From Combretum micranthum (taxonomy: Eukaryota; Streptophyta; Magnoliopsida; Myrtales; Combretaceae): a DNA stretch of 64,000 bases. The stretch is from NCBI GenBank assembly GCA_024138025.1, contig JAMXBD010002468.1, positions 124,001 through 188,000 of the forward strand, given 5' to 3'. Below the pieces are notes generated by a model. That model worked only from the letters and a program-made list of their open reading frames with translations, was not told where the DNA came from and made no database searches. The position numbers and the translations under genes were made by a program. This document shows positions 21,481-33,683 of this stretch, piece by piece. Each line of letters opens with the position of its first letter. Within the stretch, counting starts at the first letter, position 1.

Positions 21481-24110
21481 CTGTAATCCTTAAGCTTTTA
21501 ATCAAGCTAAGTTAGAAATTAAAAATTGAAAATCTATATAGAGTTAATATGAAAGTTGGAATGAATGATATAGTTAGTAATTTTACTTATTATAATATAT
21601 ATAGAATGAACTAAGTAAGAATAGAGATTTAAAGATTTCAATAAATCTATTTCAAAAATTTTCTATCAACTCCTTCTACTTTCAAATTTCCTTATGAACT
21701 TAGATTTCTAAAGCTTAACTCATAAATCATAAAATTTTTGTCACAAATTATTTTAATGAACTTTTTATTTAATTAAATTTCTAAATGCATATGGGCTAAA
21801 TTTTATATTAATCTTAGTCTTTTGTTTCTTTATTCTTAATGCATGAGAAGCCCAATTGTAATGGAAACCCAAGCCCATAACTCAAATTCCCCACATTTCT
21901 TATCATGCACCAACCCACACACAATAATGCTTGCATGATGCCACAAAAAGTCAAATGTTACTCTATCAATTATAGAGAAAAATATCAACTTAATTTGTTA
22001 AAAATTTTCTCTAAAATTTCTTCCTTGTAGGTGCCATCTCTCCTCTCCCATATCACATTCCTTCAACAAAATTTCCTTCTAAAAACTCTACAAAAATCCA
22101 ATTTAAGTACTTATTTACAAGTAAAAATCAAACGAAGTAAGTTATTCTTTATCTTTGCTTTGTTAATTTGCAAGATAAATAAGTGTATTCAATGTTCTTG
22201 TTAGTTAATGTTGAATATGAGGATGTTAGTGAATTTGATGTTAGATAAGTGAAGTTGTGTAATGAATTGTTAGTCTAAGTACTAAATCATTGATATATTA
22301 GACTTTAGTTGGCTTGATGAAGTTAATGTTATGGGTGGATAAGTGTAGTGTAAGTGTATATGTGTAATATGAATTTGAAGTTGTAGAAGGAACATATGGG
22401 TCTTATATGTTCATACTGAAGTATATTTGATGGAGTTAAGATCATGATAAATAGTTGGAAAGTGCAAAATTTCTAAGTTGGAAATATAACTTAGGGATTA
22501 TCAAATCAACGGGGTGATATAGGGTGCACTAATGTTGAATGTTGTGTTTTTGGATGATCCTAAGCGTGATCATGACCTTAGTAGCCTTAGGGGTTTGTGT
22601 TTTGTTGAATCATCAATGTGTTGAAGACCTTGCTAGCCTCAGGTGTGACATTTTCACAATCACGGGCATAATTGTACCCGTGATTAGGAATCATTGACCT
22701 GTTCATAGCCATGATCCACTAAATCCCTTATTTCGCCTTTTTTTTAAATATATATAATATAATAAATAAATAAATAAGTAAATGATTATATATATATACA
22801 ACTATTAGTTTAAGATCTTTTATAGAACCTTACTTAAGTTAGATTATGAAGTTATAGATTTAAAATATGTTAAGTTATAACGCTTAAACTTAATTGGTTA
22901 ATTAAGTTTAAGTAGTTAAGTAATATGTATATATATACACACATATATATGACCTTATTATTTCTTAAATACCTATGAACTAAGGATAGGATAACTTGAA
23001 TTTGGACACTAATATACTAATAGATATTCCTATTTAGTTATATACTTAGTAATTCTTGTTTGTTATTTTATAGGAACCATAAATCAAGACTTGGACTTTC
23101 CGATTGACTATTACGATAACTAAACAAGATGCACATGTGAGTAAATGAAAATCTTCTCACGTTGCTTGTGAATGTAATATAGTGGCATACATTCTTAAAT
23201 ATAACTAGAATTTAATCACATGCATGGGAAATGGGAAAATAATGCATGTTGTATGATATGAGATTGAATGACAAATTTTTATGTTGAAAGTGATAATCGT
23301 TTGTTTGTTAATGATTGTACTATGTATACTCATGATTGTTTGGAATATAGAACTGTCACCAAGTAATTTGACTTAAAGTGCAATTGATCATTGCATAAAG
23401 AAGGCATGCATTGCATGACAACATAAATCGCATTTGCGTGGTGTTTGCATCACATAATAACATCTCGGCCCTAAGGTAATACTTTGGAGTGTCTAATGAA
23501 TTTAGTTAAGACTATCCCCGAGCTTTTAACCCTCTAGTAACTAAGTAGACATTGAAAAACGTCACTTGATGAGAGCTGACATTGAGATGTTAGCACTTAA
23601 TGGAGTTTCTTAGTTCTAAGGAGAAGTGGAGTTTATATTACTTACGTTCATATATTTATGTCAACGAAAATGTGTTGAAAAGAATTTCTCCTTCTTTAGT
23701 TCTTTGTCTCTCTTGGGTATAAACTACTTAAGTTGATCCTTCAACCCCTAAGAAAGGGCGTAAATCTCTACCGGTTTAGATTCTGATTATCTAAACTATG
23801 TTTGTTGCATATCATTGAATGTTGTATTGCATATGGTTGAATGTTGCATTGCATATGTTTGATAATGAAGCATTTGTTTACAAGATCTAAGGGGAAAGAC
23901 CAAAACTAAAAATTTGACGCAAGTGTAGATGTCAGAGCTGTTGATTATGAGTTGGATAGAGAATATTTGTTCTTGTATTAAAGCCTTTTAAGACTAATTT
24001 GTAATATCTTAAGCAAGTTATGAAATGTATACTTTTTGAGATTTTTGTTAGAATGTAAAGTTGGGGTCTTTTATAGACCAAGGTCATAAAGTTATATGTA
24101 ATGCTCAAAG
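21481..24110. mobile_element. About 2.6 kb insertion within gypsy gag, possibly a solo LTR
   Basis: Gag similarity stops at about 21480 and resumes upstream of about 24110. The intervening DNA has no coding capacity and is AT-rich. It contains a small hairpin at about 22663-22688 (TCACGGG and CCCGTGA arms) and LTR-like text (for example at 23060-23150). A TG near 21482 could be one end, but no matched terminal duplication was found, so both its nature and exact ends are inferred. Confidence 0.4.
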
Positions 24111-24842
24111 ACTTGCAAAATTAACTTTTTTTATATGTCTTATACGTATGCAATATCTTTCTTGATCCAAACAACCTTTGATCCTGTTTTAACCATCCAC
24201 ACCATAGTGTATTCTAGTAATTTTATGTACATGTACCTTCCTAAAAGCCTTAGATGGATTAAAAAAAATATCTATGACCTCATTTTGTTACATATTACAT
24301 GGATACTACTAGGATACCCTAAAAAGGGTATGATAGAAACACTTCTTGTAAAAGAAGGCATCTGCCACTACAAGTGCTCTAAGCCTCTAGTACCTTAAAG
24401 TCTCTACCATGGGCATCACCATAATCAAGGTTATACCCTTTAATTACTACTTGCCTACTATTATTAGGTGGCTGGGCCAATACTTCTACATAGACCTTCA
24501 CTATAGTAATGTCCTACATTAACTGCTAAACCGTTATGGCAAGATTATTGACTATCATAGTCAAATCTTGTATCTATTATGCCATCCACCTCTTATCCTC
24601 ACCACAGACTCCTCATTATCCACATCATTACCATGAGCCTCTCTACTACCACAAGTTCTGCAATTGGCATCATCACTGAAATTTCCATGCACACTTTCGT
24701 TTGATAACTCTATCATACATGACTATCAACCACAATCACAAAATCTGAGATTAATATTAAATCCTAATATCCAATCACAGTCACATAAACCTTAATTGTG
24801 TAGAGACACATAATAATGGTAGAAACAACTAACCATAACCGT
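24111..24842 (-). pseudogene. Gypsy gag N-terminal part and leader (broken)
   Basis: This is the expected place for the start of gag, between the primer site and the conserved gag core. Minus-strand pieces rich in Arg, Gly, Asp and Glu (about 24590-24670, for example EESVVRIRGGWH) look like the variable N-terminus of gypsy gag. No intact start or frame remains. Confidence 0.4.
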
Positions 24843-24854
24843 GCTCTGATACCA
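24843..24854 (-). other. Primer-binding site, initiator-Met tRNA type
   Basis: On the minus strand this reads TGGTATCAGAGC, the standard 12-nt sequence complementary to the 3' end of plant initiator-Met tRNA. It lies about 5 nt inside the right-hand LTR, which fixes that LTR as the 5' one and the element as minus-strand. Confidence 0.85.
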
Positions 24855-25688
24855 ATAGGTATAACATGCCTAGGAGAATGATCACTAGGGTATCTAAGGA
24901 TTAATAGTAACTAATTCAGTAAATCCCTAAGTCTAAGATAATAATTAGGGTTTCTTAAAAAGAAAAAAAAACCTTTATTTACCTTGGATATGATGCACCA
25001 ACAAAACAAAGAAGGATAACATTTGTAAGAAATTGATATGATGCATAGTAACTCGCTTGTGTTTGTACTTACCACAATCAAGATTAATTGATAAGACTTA
25101 AGGCTAAGAGCAAGAAACCCTCAAAAAGAAAGAATTTATCAAACTAAAAGATTCATATTGTTTAACATAATGGAACCGCTTCTATACACACAACTTAGGT
25201 TAAAGGGTAAAATAATCAATAATTAATAAAAACTAAGAAAATAACTAAATTCATCAGCATCTCATTGGCCTTCATATGGGCATAACACAGGACACGTGGT
25301 CTTCTTTCTTAGTAATTTTGGCTTGGCACCAACTCAAACTCCGGCTTAGGATAAGGCATGGACTCGTTTGAAGTTAACATGTCCTCTACGCGGATGTGTT
25401 GTGCGATATGTTCTCCTCTATCTTCTACAGTATAACCTACGATTTCTGATAGAATTGTGTGATCCAATTGTTTCTTCTTGATTTCCTTCAGTAAAGTACG
25501 TGGTCTCTGGCATGGCCATGTGTTGACGGAGTCGTGTTTAGTCTTTGACATGGTATTGGACAAGGCCATGGGGTTGTGTTGGTCCTTTGTTCCTTCATCC
25601 ATTCGTACACTAAGTGATATATTTCCTTTTGTAACTACAAAGAAGTTATGCTCATCTTCAAATGTTTCCCTGTTCAAAATCCCCTAAG

Positions 25689-25693
25689 CTAAG
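25689..25693. repeat. Target-site duplication (left) of the solo LTR
   Basis: CTAAG, identical to 27715-27719 on the other side. A second CTAAG directly to its left (25684-25688) belongs to the host LTR and has no counterpart at the right. Confidence 0.85.
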
Positions 25694-27714
25694 TGTCGAG
25701 CCTAGGTTTTGATTTCCGGTTTGATTTCCTTTAATTCGATTCGTACTAAACCCTAACCCATTCAATACAAATTCTCGACTAAGAATTAAAGAAAATTTTG
25801 AAATTTGAAAATATTTTGGAGTCGCCACTCGACTAAAGTCGAGAAAAAAGATAAACCAAAACCAATAGGTAGGTTGATTTCGATTTTGCTACTGATCTGC
25901 AAAAAAAAATCATTTTGAAAAGGAAAACCAGAAATTAATTTGAGTATAGGGACTACCCTATTAAAATCTAAACGGTTACCACTTTAGCTTTCCAATTTTA
26001 AATTGCTTTCTTTTAAACCTTAATTTCAAAATATAAACTATTTACAAGGCTCTAACTATTTACAAAGATGTACAAATTTACTTAAACTAAGAGAAACAAA
26101 TAAAATCACAAAAATAATTTTTTTTTTTACATATTTTGAGTTGCTCATATAGATGCCTACGTACCAGCTAATCGGGATCAGACCACACGTAGTTCTTTAA
26201 GAAAAATTTAATTTTTTGGTTAATTTTAATATTTAGAAGTCTTATCACTTTAAGTTCATTAAGTTTTATGATTTTATAAAAATTATCTAATTTTATGTGA
26301 TTCTTAAATCTATCAAATTAATTTTGAACAAATTTATAAAAATCAAATTTTTTTAAGTGTCAAAACGATTTAAAAAAAAAAAACTAATCATCATAATATC
26401 AATTATCACAAAAACTCATGTAAAACCATCACAATTATTTATAAACACAAACTTTATACTATTATCATATATTAACATCAAACAAATATTACTATGATTA
26501 ATATTATTAAAACTTCAACTAATTTCACTTATTAATCTATTTCTATGAAAACATATATTTATTACTAATTATATATAATCTATTTTTATTATATTATTAT
26601 ACATACATATACACATATATGGTAAGGAAAACTTACCTGGATAAAGATGGCTCCGCGTGTAGGAATTGAAGATGACTAGGGATGAAGACCGTGACAGTGT
26701 GCAGAGGATCTACGAGCGGATGAACGAAGGATGACTCGCGATGACCAGGATTGATGATGATAATGACCAGGAGCAGTCTGGCGAAGGCAGCAGCAACGGT
26801 GGAGGGTCGATGATGGCATGGCAGTGGACGATTAACGAAGGCAGATTAGCAAGGATGGGAGATAATTGATTGATGGCTTTTGAAGTGCTCACGATTCCGA
26901 ATAAATCAATGTAAATTAATTGTTCTAATTTCCCTACAATACAAGAAATTTGACGATTAAAATTGAGAACCCTAAATCAAGAACAACTTAAGAATGAAAA
27001 TCCGAATTAAAATTAAATTGGACTGAGTTTTGAGAAATCAGACCTTCCTTCCTTACAAAACAGAATATGAGGAGGGTATTTATGAGCTTTAATTCGATCA
27101 AAACCTTCCTAATTAATCAATCCCGAACCTAAGGCTTGTAAAACACGTTCTAGGGAAAATTTGAATAATCCGAGTCAAAACCAATGTAACTTTCCAATTA
27201 AATGTAATAAATGATGTGTACCTCCCATATTGTAATGTTCCAAATCATTAAATTACTTACAAAACAACTTTCAAACGTTTTTGAATTTTTTAGGAAAGTA
27301 TCAAAAATGAGTTTTTCCCAAATTTGAAGTCCAGATTTGAAAGAGTAATTATTAATGAAAACATGTGATTTTTATACCAAAACAAACTATTTTATGCCTA
27401 ATTTCCAAATCTGTCTTTGGTTCGTAGAAAAAATGTATGGAAGAGGGTCGAAAAAGGGCTCAAAGTGGGCCGGTCAGGCTGCCCAATGAAGAAGAAAAAT
27501 TTTTTTTTTTCAGATTATAAAACTATATTATATACATGTATATTACATTCATTATATTTATTTCCATTAATTTGATTTATTTTTCCTAATTTTTATTTCT
27601 AATCATAATGCTCAAAAATGCAAAAAAATCTTCAATTTAGCCATATCTGTACTATATTAACATTCAATTATTAACAAATTGACAAAAATAAATTGTCAAA
27701 ATGAGGTGTGTACA
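25694..27714 (-). mobile_element. Solo LTR, 2,021 bp, probably Tat/Ogre-like
   Basis: The sequence begins TGTCGAGCC and ends GTGTACA on the + strand, and is bracketed by the perfect 5-bp duplication CTAAG. On the minus strand it starts TGTACACACCTCATTTTGAC and ends in a block with GAGTGGCGACTCC, wording I associate with long LTRs of the Tat/Ogre gypsy lineages. A TATA-like CATAAATACCCTCC lies on the minus strand at about 27065-27085, in a sensible U3 position. There is no internal region, so it is a solo LTR left by LTR-LTR recombination. It is younger than the element it interrupts. Confidence 0.85.
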
Positions 27715-27719
27715 CTAAG
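27715..27719. repeat. Target-site duplication (right) of the solo LTR
   Basis: CTAAG, matching 25689-25693. Removing the insertion and one copy restores alignment with the other gypsy LTR without a gap. Confidence 0.85.
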
Positions 27720-27771
27720 TTTTGTAATTCTTTAGCTCTTGCTCTAGTAATAGGTCATCTAGCTTGATTCC

Positions 27772-28950
27772 TGTTAGAAACCTTTATGACATAATTTGAA
27801 AAATAAAAAAGGAAGAAACCTTTCCTTTTTTTTTTTTCCCTTTTGGAAAGTAAGTTTTATAGTTATTAACTCATCCCTCTACATCTTGTGGTACTAAAAA
27901 AATCGAAGGAAACAAGTTTTATAATAAGGTATATTAGAAGATTGAAGAGATTCAAGATAAAGATCCAATTTTTTTAAGTGTTGGTGTCTCCATTGGTTGT
28001 GGTGCAAACACTAGAGGAGAATTCAAGTGTCTTCCAATTGTTGAGGCAAGGATCTATATCATGAAAAGTTGATTGTTGTAAAAAATTAGAATTTTAATCC
28101 TATATTTACTTGCAAACAACACTTGGGTTTTCACTTGTATATAGTGGAATCACCTTTCTCACATTCTACAGTTTTATCTCAAAGTGCAATTTATAAGTTG
28201 GTTATTTATATGGTTGATTTAGGATTTATGTATGTATATAGTAGAGACAAAGTAATACATGGAAATTAACAAAGATATTCCCTTTAAAATGTAAGGAAAG
28301 GTTCATTGAGGTGTTGTTGGAGATTAGTTTAGCGGACATGCATGAATGAATAGATTTGACAAAATTGGCTAACAAGTTGGAAATACATACATATATATAT
28401 ATATAATATATAAGAAATAAATAAAATATATATAGTAAGGACTAAGCATATAAAAGATTAATATTAATTACAAATAGAAATGAGGAAATTGATAGAATAG
28501 TAATGCTAATTACAATAGACTTTAACTATAACATGAATTGTAGCTATACATATCAACATATATATGAATAATTGCCTATGTAAATAATGGCCATATGTAC
28601 TATCATCGATTAATTTCTAAAAATATAAAGGTAATAATATACTTGAATAAGTAAAGTTAGATGCACACACATATTTCATGAATATATAATCAACAATGTT
28701 CACAAGTAATTAGATAAAAGTCTTAATAAAAAAAATTATATATATACTTAATAAGATAAGTAAAATTAAATATGATAGTAAAAAGAAAAATAGAAGGTTT
28801 TTAATTTATCATAATAAGAATTAAATCATTTAGATAGTTTAGGTTTTTGATACTTAGGAATGGGTGAAATCTATAGTGTACTAAATAATTGCTAATGGTT
28901 CATACTTGAAACAGGAATTCAAAAGTGGTTATACATGGTTAAGTAGTAGT
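27772..28950. other. AT-rich intergenic DNA
   Basis: No gene, repeat pair or structured element was recognised apart from a TA-rich microsatellite at about 28388-28440. Confidence 0.5.
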
Positions 28951-28954
28951 ATCC

Positions 28955-29760
28955 AAGATCGTAGTGATATGCTTGTTGTGTGCTGGAGAACATAATAAGT
29001 TGACTAATTATTAATCTCGATTAATAATGTGTGTTGCTTGTGCATGGACGTCTTGAGTTTGAGAGCAACACCCTTGGAAGGGCTTTAGAACCTGACATGG
29101 TAGTTAAGTGCTTAAGCTACCTTGTTGTGGATTGGCGAGTAGTTAATAGAGGAAACAACATAAAGTGTAACGGTCACCTAAACAGAGAGAAGTTATATCA
29201 TACATAATTTAAGGATTATGGGTCTTAACACATTGTATGATATAAATAGACTGCAACGGTATCATTTGGATAATAAATATGTCCCCTAGATAAAACTACT
29301 TTTTATTTATCTTTTGGATGAGAGATTATCTATTCTCATTAATCTTCAATATTACTATTGTAGTATTGGAACCCAAGTCCCCAATCATGTTGCTTAGAGT
29401 CATGAGTGCTCTTTTATTGCTTATTACACTTAATTTAAACATTTAAATCAATGCTTGTTACATTAGTATAGTAATACGTGTATATCTTGTGTGTTTATGT
29501 TATTGTATACTGGGCTTCAGCTTACCCTTTTAGGGAATTTTTTTTCAGGTTCAAGTACAAGTTAAAGTAGTTTTAAAAACCTTTAGACTCATGGTCAAGT
29601 TCAATACTAGAGTGGAGAACAATCTAAGACATTGAAGAATTATCAATTATTTATAATTTGTAGATGCCAATTGTTCTGAGCCTTTGTAAACTTGTATTGT
29701 GGTACTAATATGTGGCAGACTATTTATGTACTTCAATTTTGGGGAGTGTCATGTTTTTTA
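28955..29760 (+). repeat. LTR-like repeat, copy A
   Basis: This copy aligns with 39870-40766 in the same orientation. Shared anchors include GTAGTGATATG, GTGTGTTGCTT, GACGTCTTGAG or GTCGTCTTGAG, TGACATGGTA, AACGGTCAC, GAAGTTATATC or GATAAGTTATATC, GTCATGAGT and TACTGGG. A sequence like TTACCCTTTTAGGGAATTTT resembles the R region of Del/Tekay-type gypsy LTRs. The 3' end near TTTTGGGGAGTGTCA is similar to the TTTTGGGATATGACA end of copy B. No coding capacity is present. Confidence 0.55.
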
Positions 29761-32003
29761 GACCAAGTGGATCTATTTTCAATTTTTGGCAATTTAGTAT
29801 CTAATCTTTAAATTTTGACAAATTAGTGCTTATACTTTCAAAATATATACAATTCAATATCTTTACTAAATAATATTTGATGAACATCTATGTTGATAAC
29901 AGCATAATGACAGACCGAGTTTCTATACTTTTAATGTTTGACAATTTAGTACTACATCTTTTAGATTTTAGCAATTTTTCGCCAAATATCTACCATTATC
30001 TAATCATCAAAATAATTGTTTGTCAAATATTATTCAATAGAAACACTAAATGGTACATACTTTGAAAGTAAAAGTACTAATTTTTTCAAATTTAAATATG
30101 AGATACTTTACAATAAATTGATAGTGTAAACACTTGAGCTGCCTTAAATCATTCTATTTCTATTACTGTTAAGTTTCTAGGATATGGGAGGTTGAGGACT
30201 GTTTTCCCATGTTGTTTCCATTGTTGTTAGATTCATTATATCCATACGTAGTTTTTATATCTATGCTATGTTATGTAATGTATTATCTATTATTAATGAA
30301 TTTCTAATATTATCTTTTATGAATATCTTTATGGAGATGAATTTCAGTTAAAATGTTTTTATATTCTTATTTATAAGTTTATTTATGACAACGACCCATC
30401 TGATCAGTCTTTTGATATAGTGACAAATTTTTAACTTGATTAATATATGAAATTATAGTTCACTATGGTTCGTGTATTCTAATTAAACCTTTCGAATTGT
30501 TTGTAATATTGTGTGTCATATCAATCCAAGAAATTATTGAAAAACTAGTTTATATCCTTCTATTGTTGTGTCATTTTCAATCATAAGATTTGTTCATATC
30601 TTTATTGAATCTAGAGTTAATTCATTTTAACTTTTAGAGTAATTTAACTTGAGTTCATTAATCTCTCTTCCCTCATGACACCCCCCCACGCAACCCACAC
30701 CACACACCCACACCCCCCCCCCCCCCCCCCCCCCCCCCCCCGCTCTCTTTTTTTTTTTTTTTTTTTAATTTAGGTCTATTTTATCTTATAAAGAATCCTT
30801 TGACATATTTTAGTTACTTTATTTTTGAGTTACTTATCAAAAAATTAAAAAAAAAAAAATCATTTTCTTGGTCTTAATTCTTAGTTTTAGTTGTGTAAGG
30901 TCAAGTCTTGTTTTTTTGTTTTCTTTTGCATTTTGATGTCAAGTCATTGTTTTATAAGAAAGGAATTATGATAGCGTGATTATACTTGAGTTTCAATCAT
31001 ACCACAACACAAGTTATTCTATATCATTTAAATCATGAGATTTCCAATTACCTTCAATATAATTTTTTTTTCCTTTTGTATTACATATCTTGATTTGTCA
31101 ATTTTTCAATACTACATAACATATCATAAAAGTATCTCCATTTTATAGTTCTAACATGGATAATCATTATTGGTTAAAACAAGTCGTCTAATATTAGTTA
31201 CGCCACTCGAAAGCCTGGGGTTCATCCAATATTATGACCTTTGCTCTAAGATGGGATTAAAATAAATAAAAATAAAATGAACTTAAAGACTTGCTTGAGT
31301 ACCAAATGAAAAACTAGACTAAGAATCAAAAGGGGGTGACAGGTGGGTTAATATATATCTATATATATATATATATATTTGCAAAATATATCGAAATTTC
31401 AATTTTAGTAACAAAACAATAAATGTATAAGAAAATATACAAATAAAAGAGATGTGGTCAAAGGGATCTACTTCAAATTCCTTTTATTAAAGAAGTCAAT
31501 TAATGGCTCAAGAACCTACAGCTTTGTTTTACTCTTACAATCATAACTTGTAATATAGTCTAAGAATGAAAATTTTAAATAAACAAGACACAATATACAC
31601 CATATTAAAGTTTCAACAATATATTTCATGTGAAGTATAAAAGGAAAGAGTTTTAATGAAAAAGAAGATGAAAGCTAATATTTCGATTGAGGCTCAATTA
31701 ATTAAATCACACCTTTCTAATTGTTGGTTTTCGTTACTACTTTCTAAATGCTAAGGAAAGCACTACTTGGATGTAGAACAATAGTACCATTTGCATAGGT
31801 GATCACATTTCACTAAATACATTGATGGCATAGAATAATGTTGGAGAAGTGGAAAGTCACTCCCATTCGATTGGCATCAACCTATCTACCATGTGGTCGG
31901 TCAAAAGGGGTGTATACACCTCAGTTTTAACATGAAGACTTATTGAGGTTTAAATATAGTAGAAATATTTTTTTTCTAAGTTAGAATAGGCTATTAGGCC
32001 TAA
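29761..32003. other. Intergenic DNA with poly-C/poly-T tract
   Basis: Part of 29760-30125 resembles one or two arms of the dispersed MITE-like repeat (caatttagta, aattttgacaa words), but ends were not resolved. A run of 29 C followed by CTCTC and 19 T lies at 30713-30766. A TA microsatellite lies at about 31350-31378. No gene is supported. Confidence 0.5.
30713..30766. repeat. Poly(C)29 followed by poly(T)19
   Basis: The 29-C run (30713-30741), preceded by a CACACCCACACCC stretch, then GCTCTC and 19 T. This is one of three long G/C homopolymers in the window. Confidence 0.9.
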
Positions 32004-32234
32004 GGGTCTGTTTGGATTGTCTGTTTTTCATCTGTATCTGTATCTTTTTTAAAATGATATGTGTAAATATATCCCATTTGCATCTAAATTTTATCTATAT
32101 TTGTTCTATTTGATCTTTTGATGAGAACTGTCAACTTTTTTTTATCTATATTTATTTCTTGATGAATAATTTGTTAGCAAAAAGTTTGAAAAAGTGTCTG
32201 TATCTGCCGGAAAAAAGTCAAAACAAACAGACCC
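32004..32234. mobile_element. Tourist/PIF-Harbinger-type MITE, 231 bp
   Basis: The element starts GGGTCTGTTTGG and ends CAAACAGACCC, an 11-bp perfect terminal inverted repeat with partial matching further in. It is flanked by TAA on both sides (32001-32003 and 32235-32237). TIR wording, the 3-bp TAA/TTA duplication and the size are characteristic of PIF/Harbinger-derived MITEs. There is no coding capacity. Confidence 0.85.
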
Positions 32235-33259
32235 TAAATTAGTACATGCAAAGCTTTTTTTAATTAAAAAATAGTTTTTTTTTAAATTGACCAATTTTTC
32301 AAAATTAGGCTAGATGACTCGACTATTATTTATAGAAAATAGATTATTTAAGCTAAGTATGATTTCAGGTAAGATCTAAAGTGGACTTAAATTTTCATTT
32401 TAGAGGCATAAAAACTTTATTTACACCTAGTTCATTACCCAAATAAGTTTAAAAGTTAAAAAGGGACTATTAATAATATTCTTTTAAAGTTTTATTTAGG
32501 TTTGAAAATGAAATATCCCAATAGTTATTTTATTTTAAGGAGGTTGATAGGAAGTCAAATAAAATAAAATAGGATGTGTGAAGAATATAGGCTAACTTTT
32601 TTTCTTTTTTACAAAACTATTTGTTGCACAAGTTGAATCTAGGATAATAGATATAGCTCCTGTAAACACAAAAGATGGGTTAAAGAGAAGTCGGGGGTTA
32701 CTCGGCGGCATAGCCACTCTGATGCTTAATTTGGTTTGTGAGTAGAAGTAAGATTTATTTAAGAAAAATATATGATTGCCTTTTTGTGATTGTGCCCCCT
32801 TTTCCCCTTATTCTCCCTTTGTCAGGAAGGCAAGGGGGTATTTATAGGTTTTTATGATCATACCAAGATAGGTTGTACGAGACCTGGTACTTGGCGTAGC
32901 GATGGTATCCAAGCTGAGGAGTTGTAGCTTCTTGAAGTGTGGTTAAGATGTTAGTGTCCTCCTAGTTATGAGAAGTGACTAGGACGTATATTATGGCTAG
33001 AGAGGGTGAGAGCTCAAGATCGAGCTTGAACAAGCCCGAGTTGGCAGACTAATCCAGCTCGTTAACTCAATGGGCCTTTTCAAGGTGAAGGAGAGGAGAT
33101 CTTGGGTCATAGCACATAGTGGGATGTTGTTCTCTCTAACCTTCTGGGAGATCTTAAAGGTTGGATGCCAAGAGTAGCCAGCTTCTTGGGCCTAGCATGG
33201 TTGTAAGGTTTTGGAGCCTAGGGGATTGAGTAGGCCATGAACTATATTCTACTGTCAAC
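32235..33259. other. Intergenic DNA with a candidate minus-strand LTR
   Basis: The stretch 32663-33257 is less AT-rich. On the minus strand it starts TGACAGTAGAATATAG, carries a good TATA box (TATAAATA, 32839-32846) followed by a C-rich stretch, and could end TTTGTGTTTACA. This looks like a small solo LTR, but no target-site duplication was found. A displaced gene promoter is the alternative. Confidence 0.35.
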
Positions 33260-33296
33260 ACTATTAAATAGTCTTACCTTTCTATTTCCATTAAAG
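33260..33296 (+). repeat. 37-bp direct repeat, left border of the pararetrovirus
   Basis: The sequence beginning ACTATTAAATAGTCTTACC matches 39683-39719 at 35 of 37 positions. It lies at the outer edge of the viral segment. Confidence 0.85.
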
Positions 33297-33683
33297 AATT
33301 GTAAAAATATATACATGTATATAACAAGATACAATAATATATATATAATATATCTTAAGCCTTCTCTATTATAATGAAGTTTCCAAATAAAAGGACTAGG
33401 ATTGATAATAATGGGTAAATAAGATATTATATTATATATATATATAAATTAAGAAATAATTTCGTGCTAGACGATTACTATAGGTGGTGATATGAACTTA
33501 TAATACATTTCACTTGGGAAGATTACCATTAGTGGCGATCCCAAAACGTGGCAAGTCTACTAAGGCCTGGCGTAAATCCTAGAAAGAGGTAGCAAGAAGG
33601 TCATAAATTGGAAGTCACATTATGAGATAAAGTAGTCCTATGATAATGAATTATAGGGTTATATAAAGTAGTCTAACAAAATT

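Larger units (their letters stand above)
16665..27771 (-). mobile_element. Degenerate Ty3/gypsy LTR retrotransposon with nested insertions
   Basis: The complete but decayed element reads on the minus strand. Two direct repeats form the LTRs (16665-17551 and 24860-27771, the latter split by a 2-kb insertion). A primer-binding site complementary to initiator-Met tRNA lies just inside the right LTR. The internal region contains, in transcription order, gag N-terminal part, gag C-terminal part with zinc knuckle, protease, RT, RNase H, integrase and a C-terminal pol tail. Order PR-RT-RH-IN places it in Ty3/gypsy. The polyprotein has many stops and frame changes, and the LTRs have clearly diverged, so the insertion is old. 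End positions are good to about 10 bp; no clean target-site duplication was seen. Confidence 0.85.
24860..27771 (-). repeat. 5' LTR of the gypsy element, interrupted by a solo LTR
   Basis: The parts 24860-25693 and 27715-27771 together align with the 3' LTR at 16665-17551. The join is exact: CAAAATC continues across the insertion into TTTTGTAATTCTTTAGCTCT, as in the uninterrupted left copy. The minus frame at 25309-25677 lies inside the LTR and is not a gene. Confidence 0.8.

Noticed and set aside
25309..25677. 122-codon minus-strand frame
   Set aside because: It lies wholly within the 5' LTR of the gypsy element and is not conserved as a frame in the other LTR.
26710..26892. 60-codon minus-strand frame
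   Set aside because: It lies inside the solo LTR; no coding is expected there.
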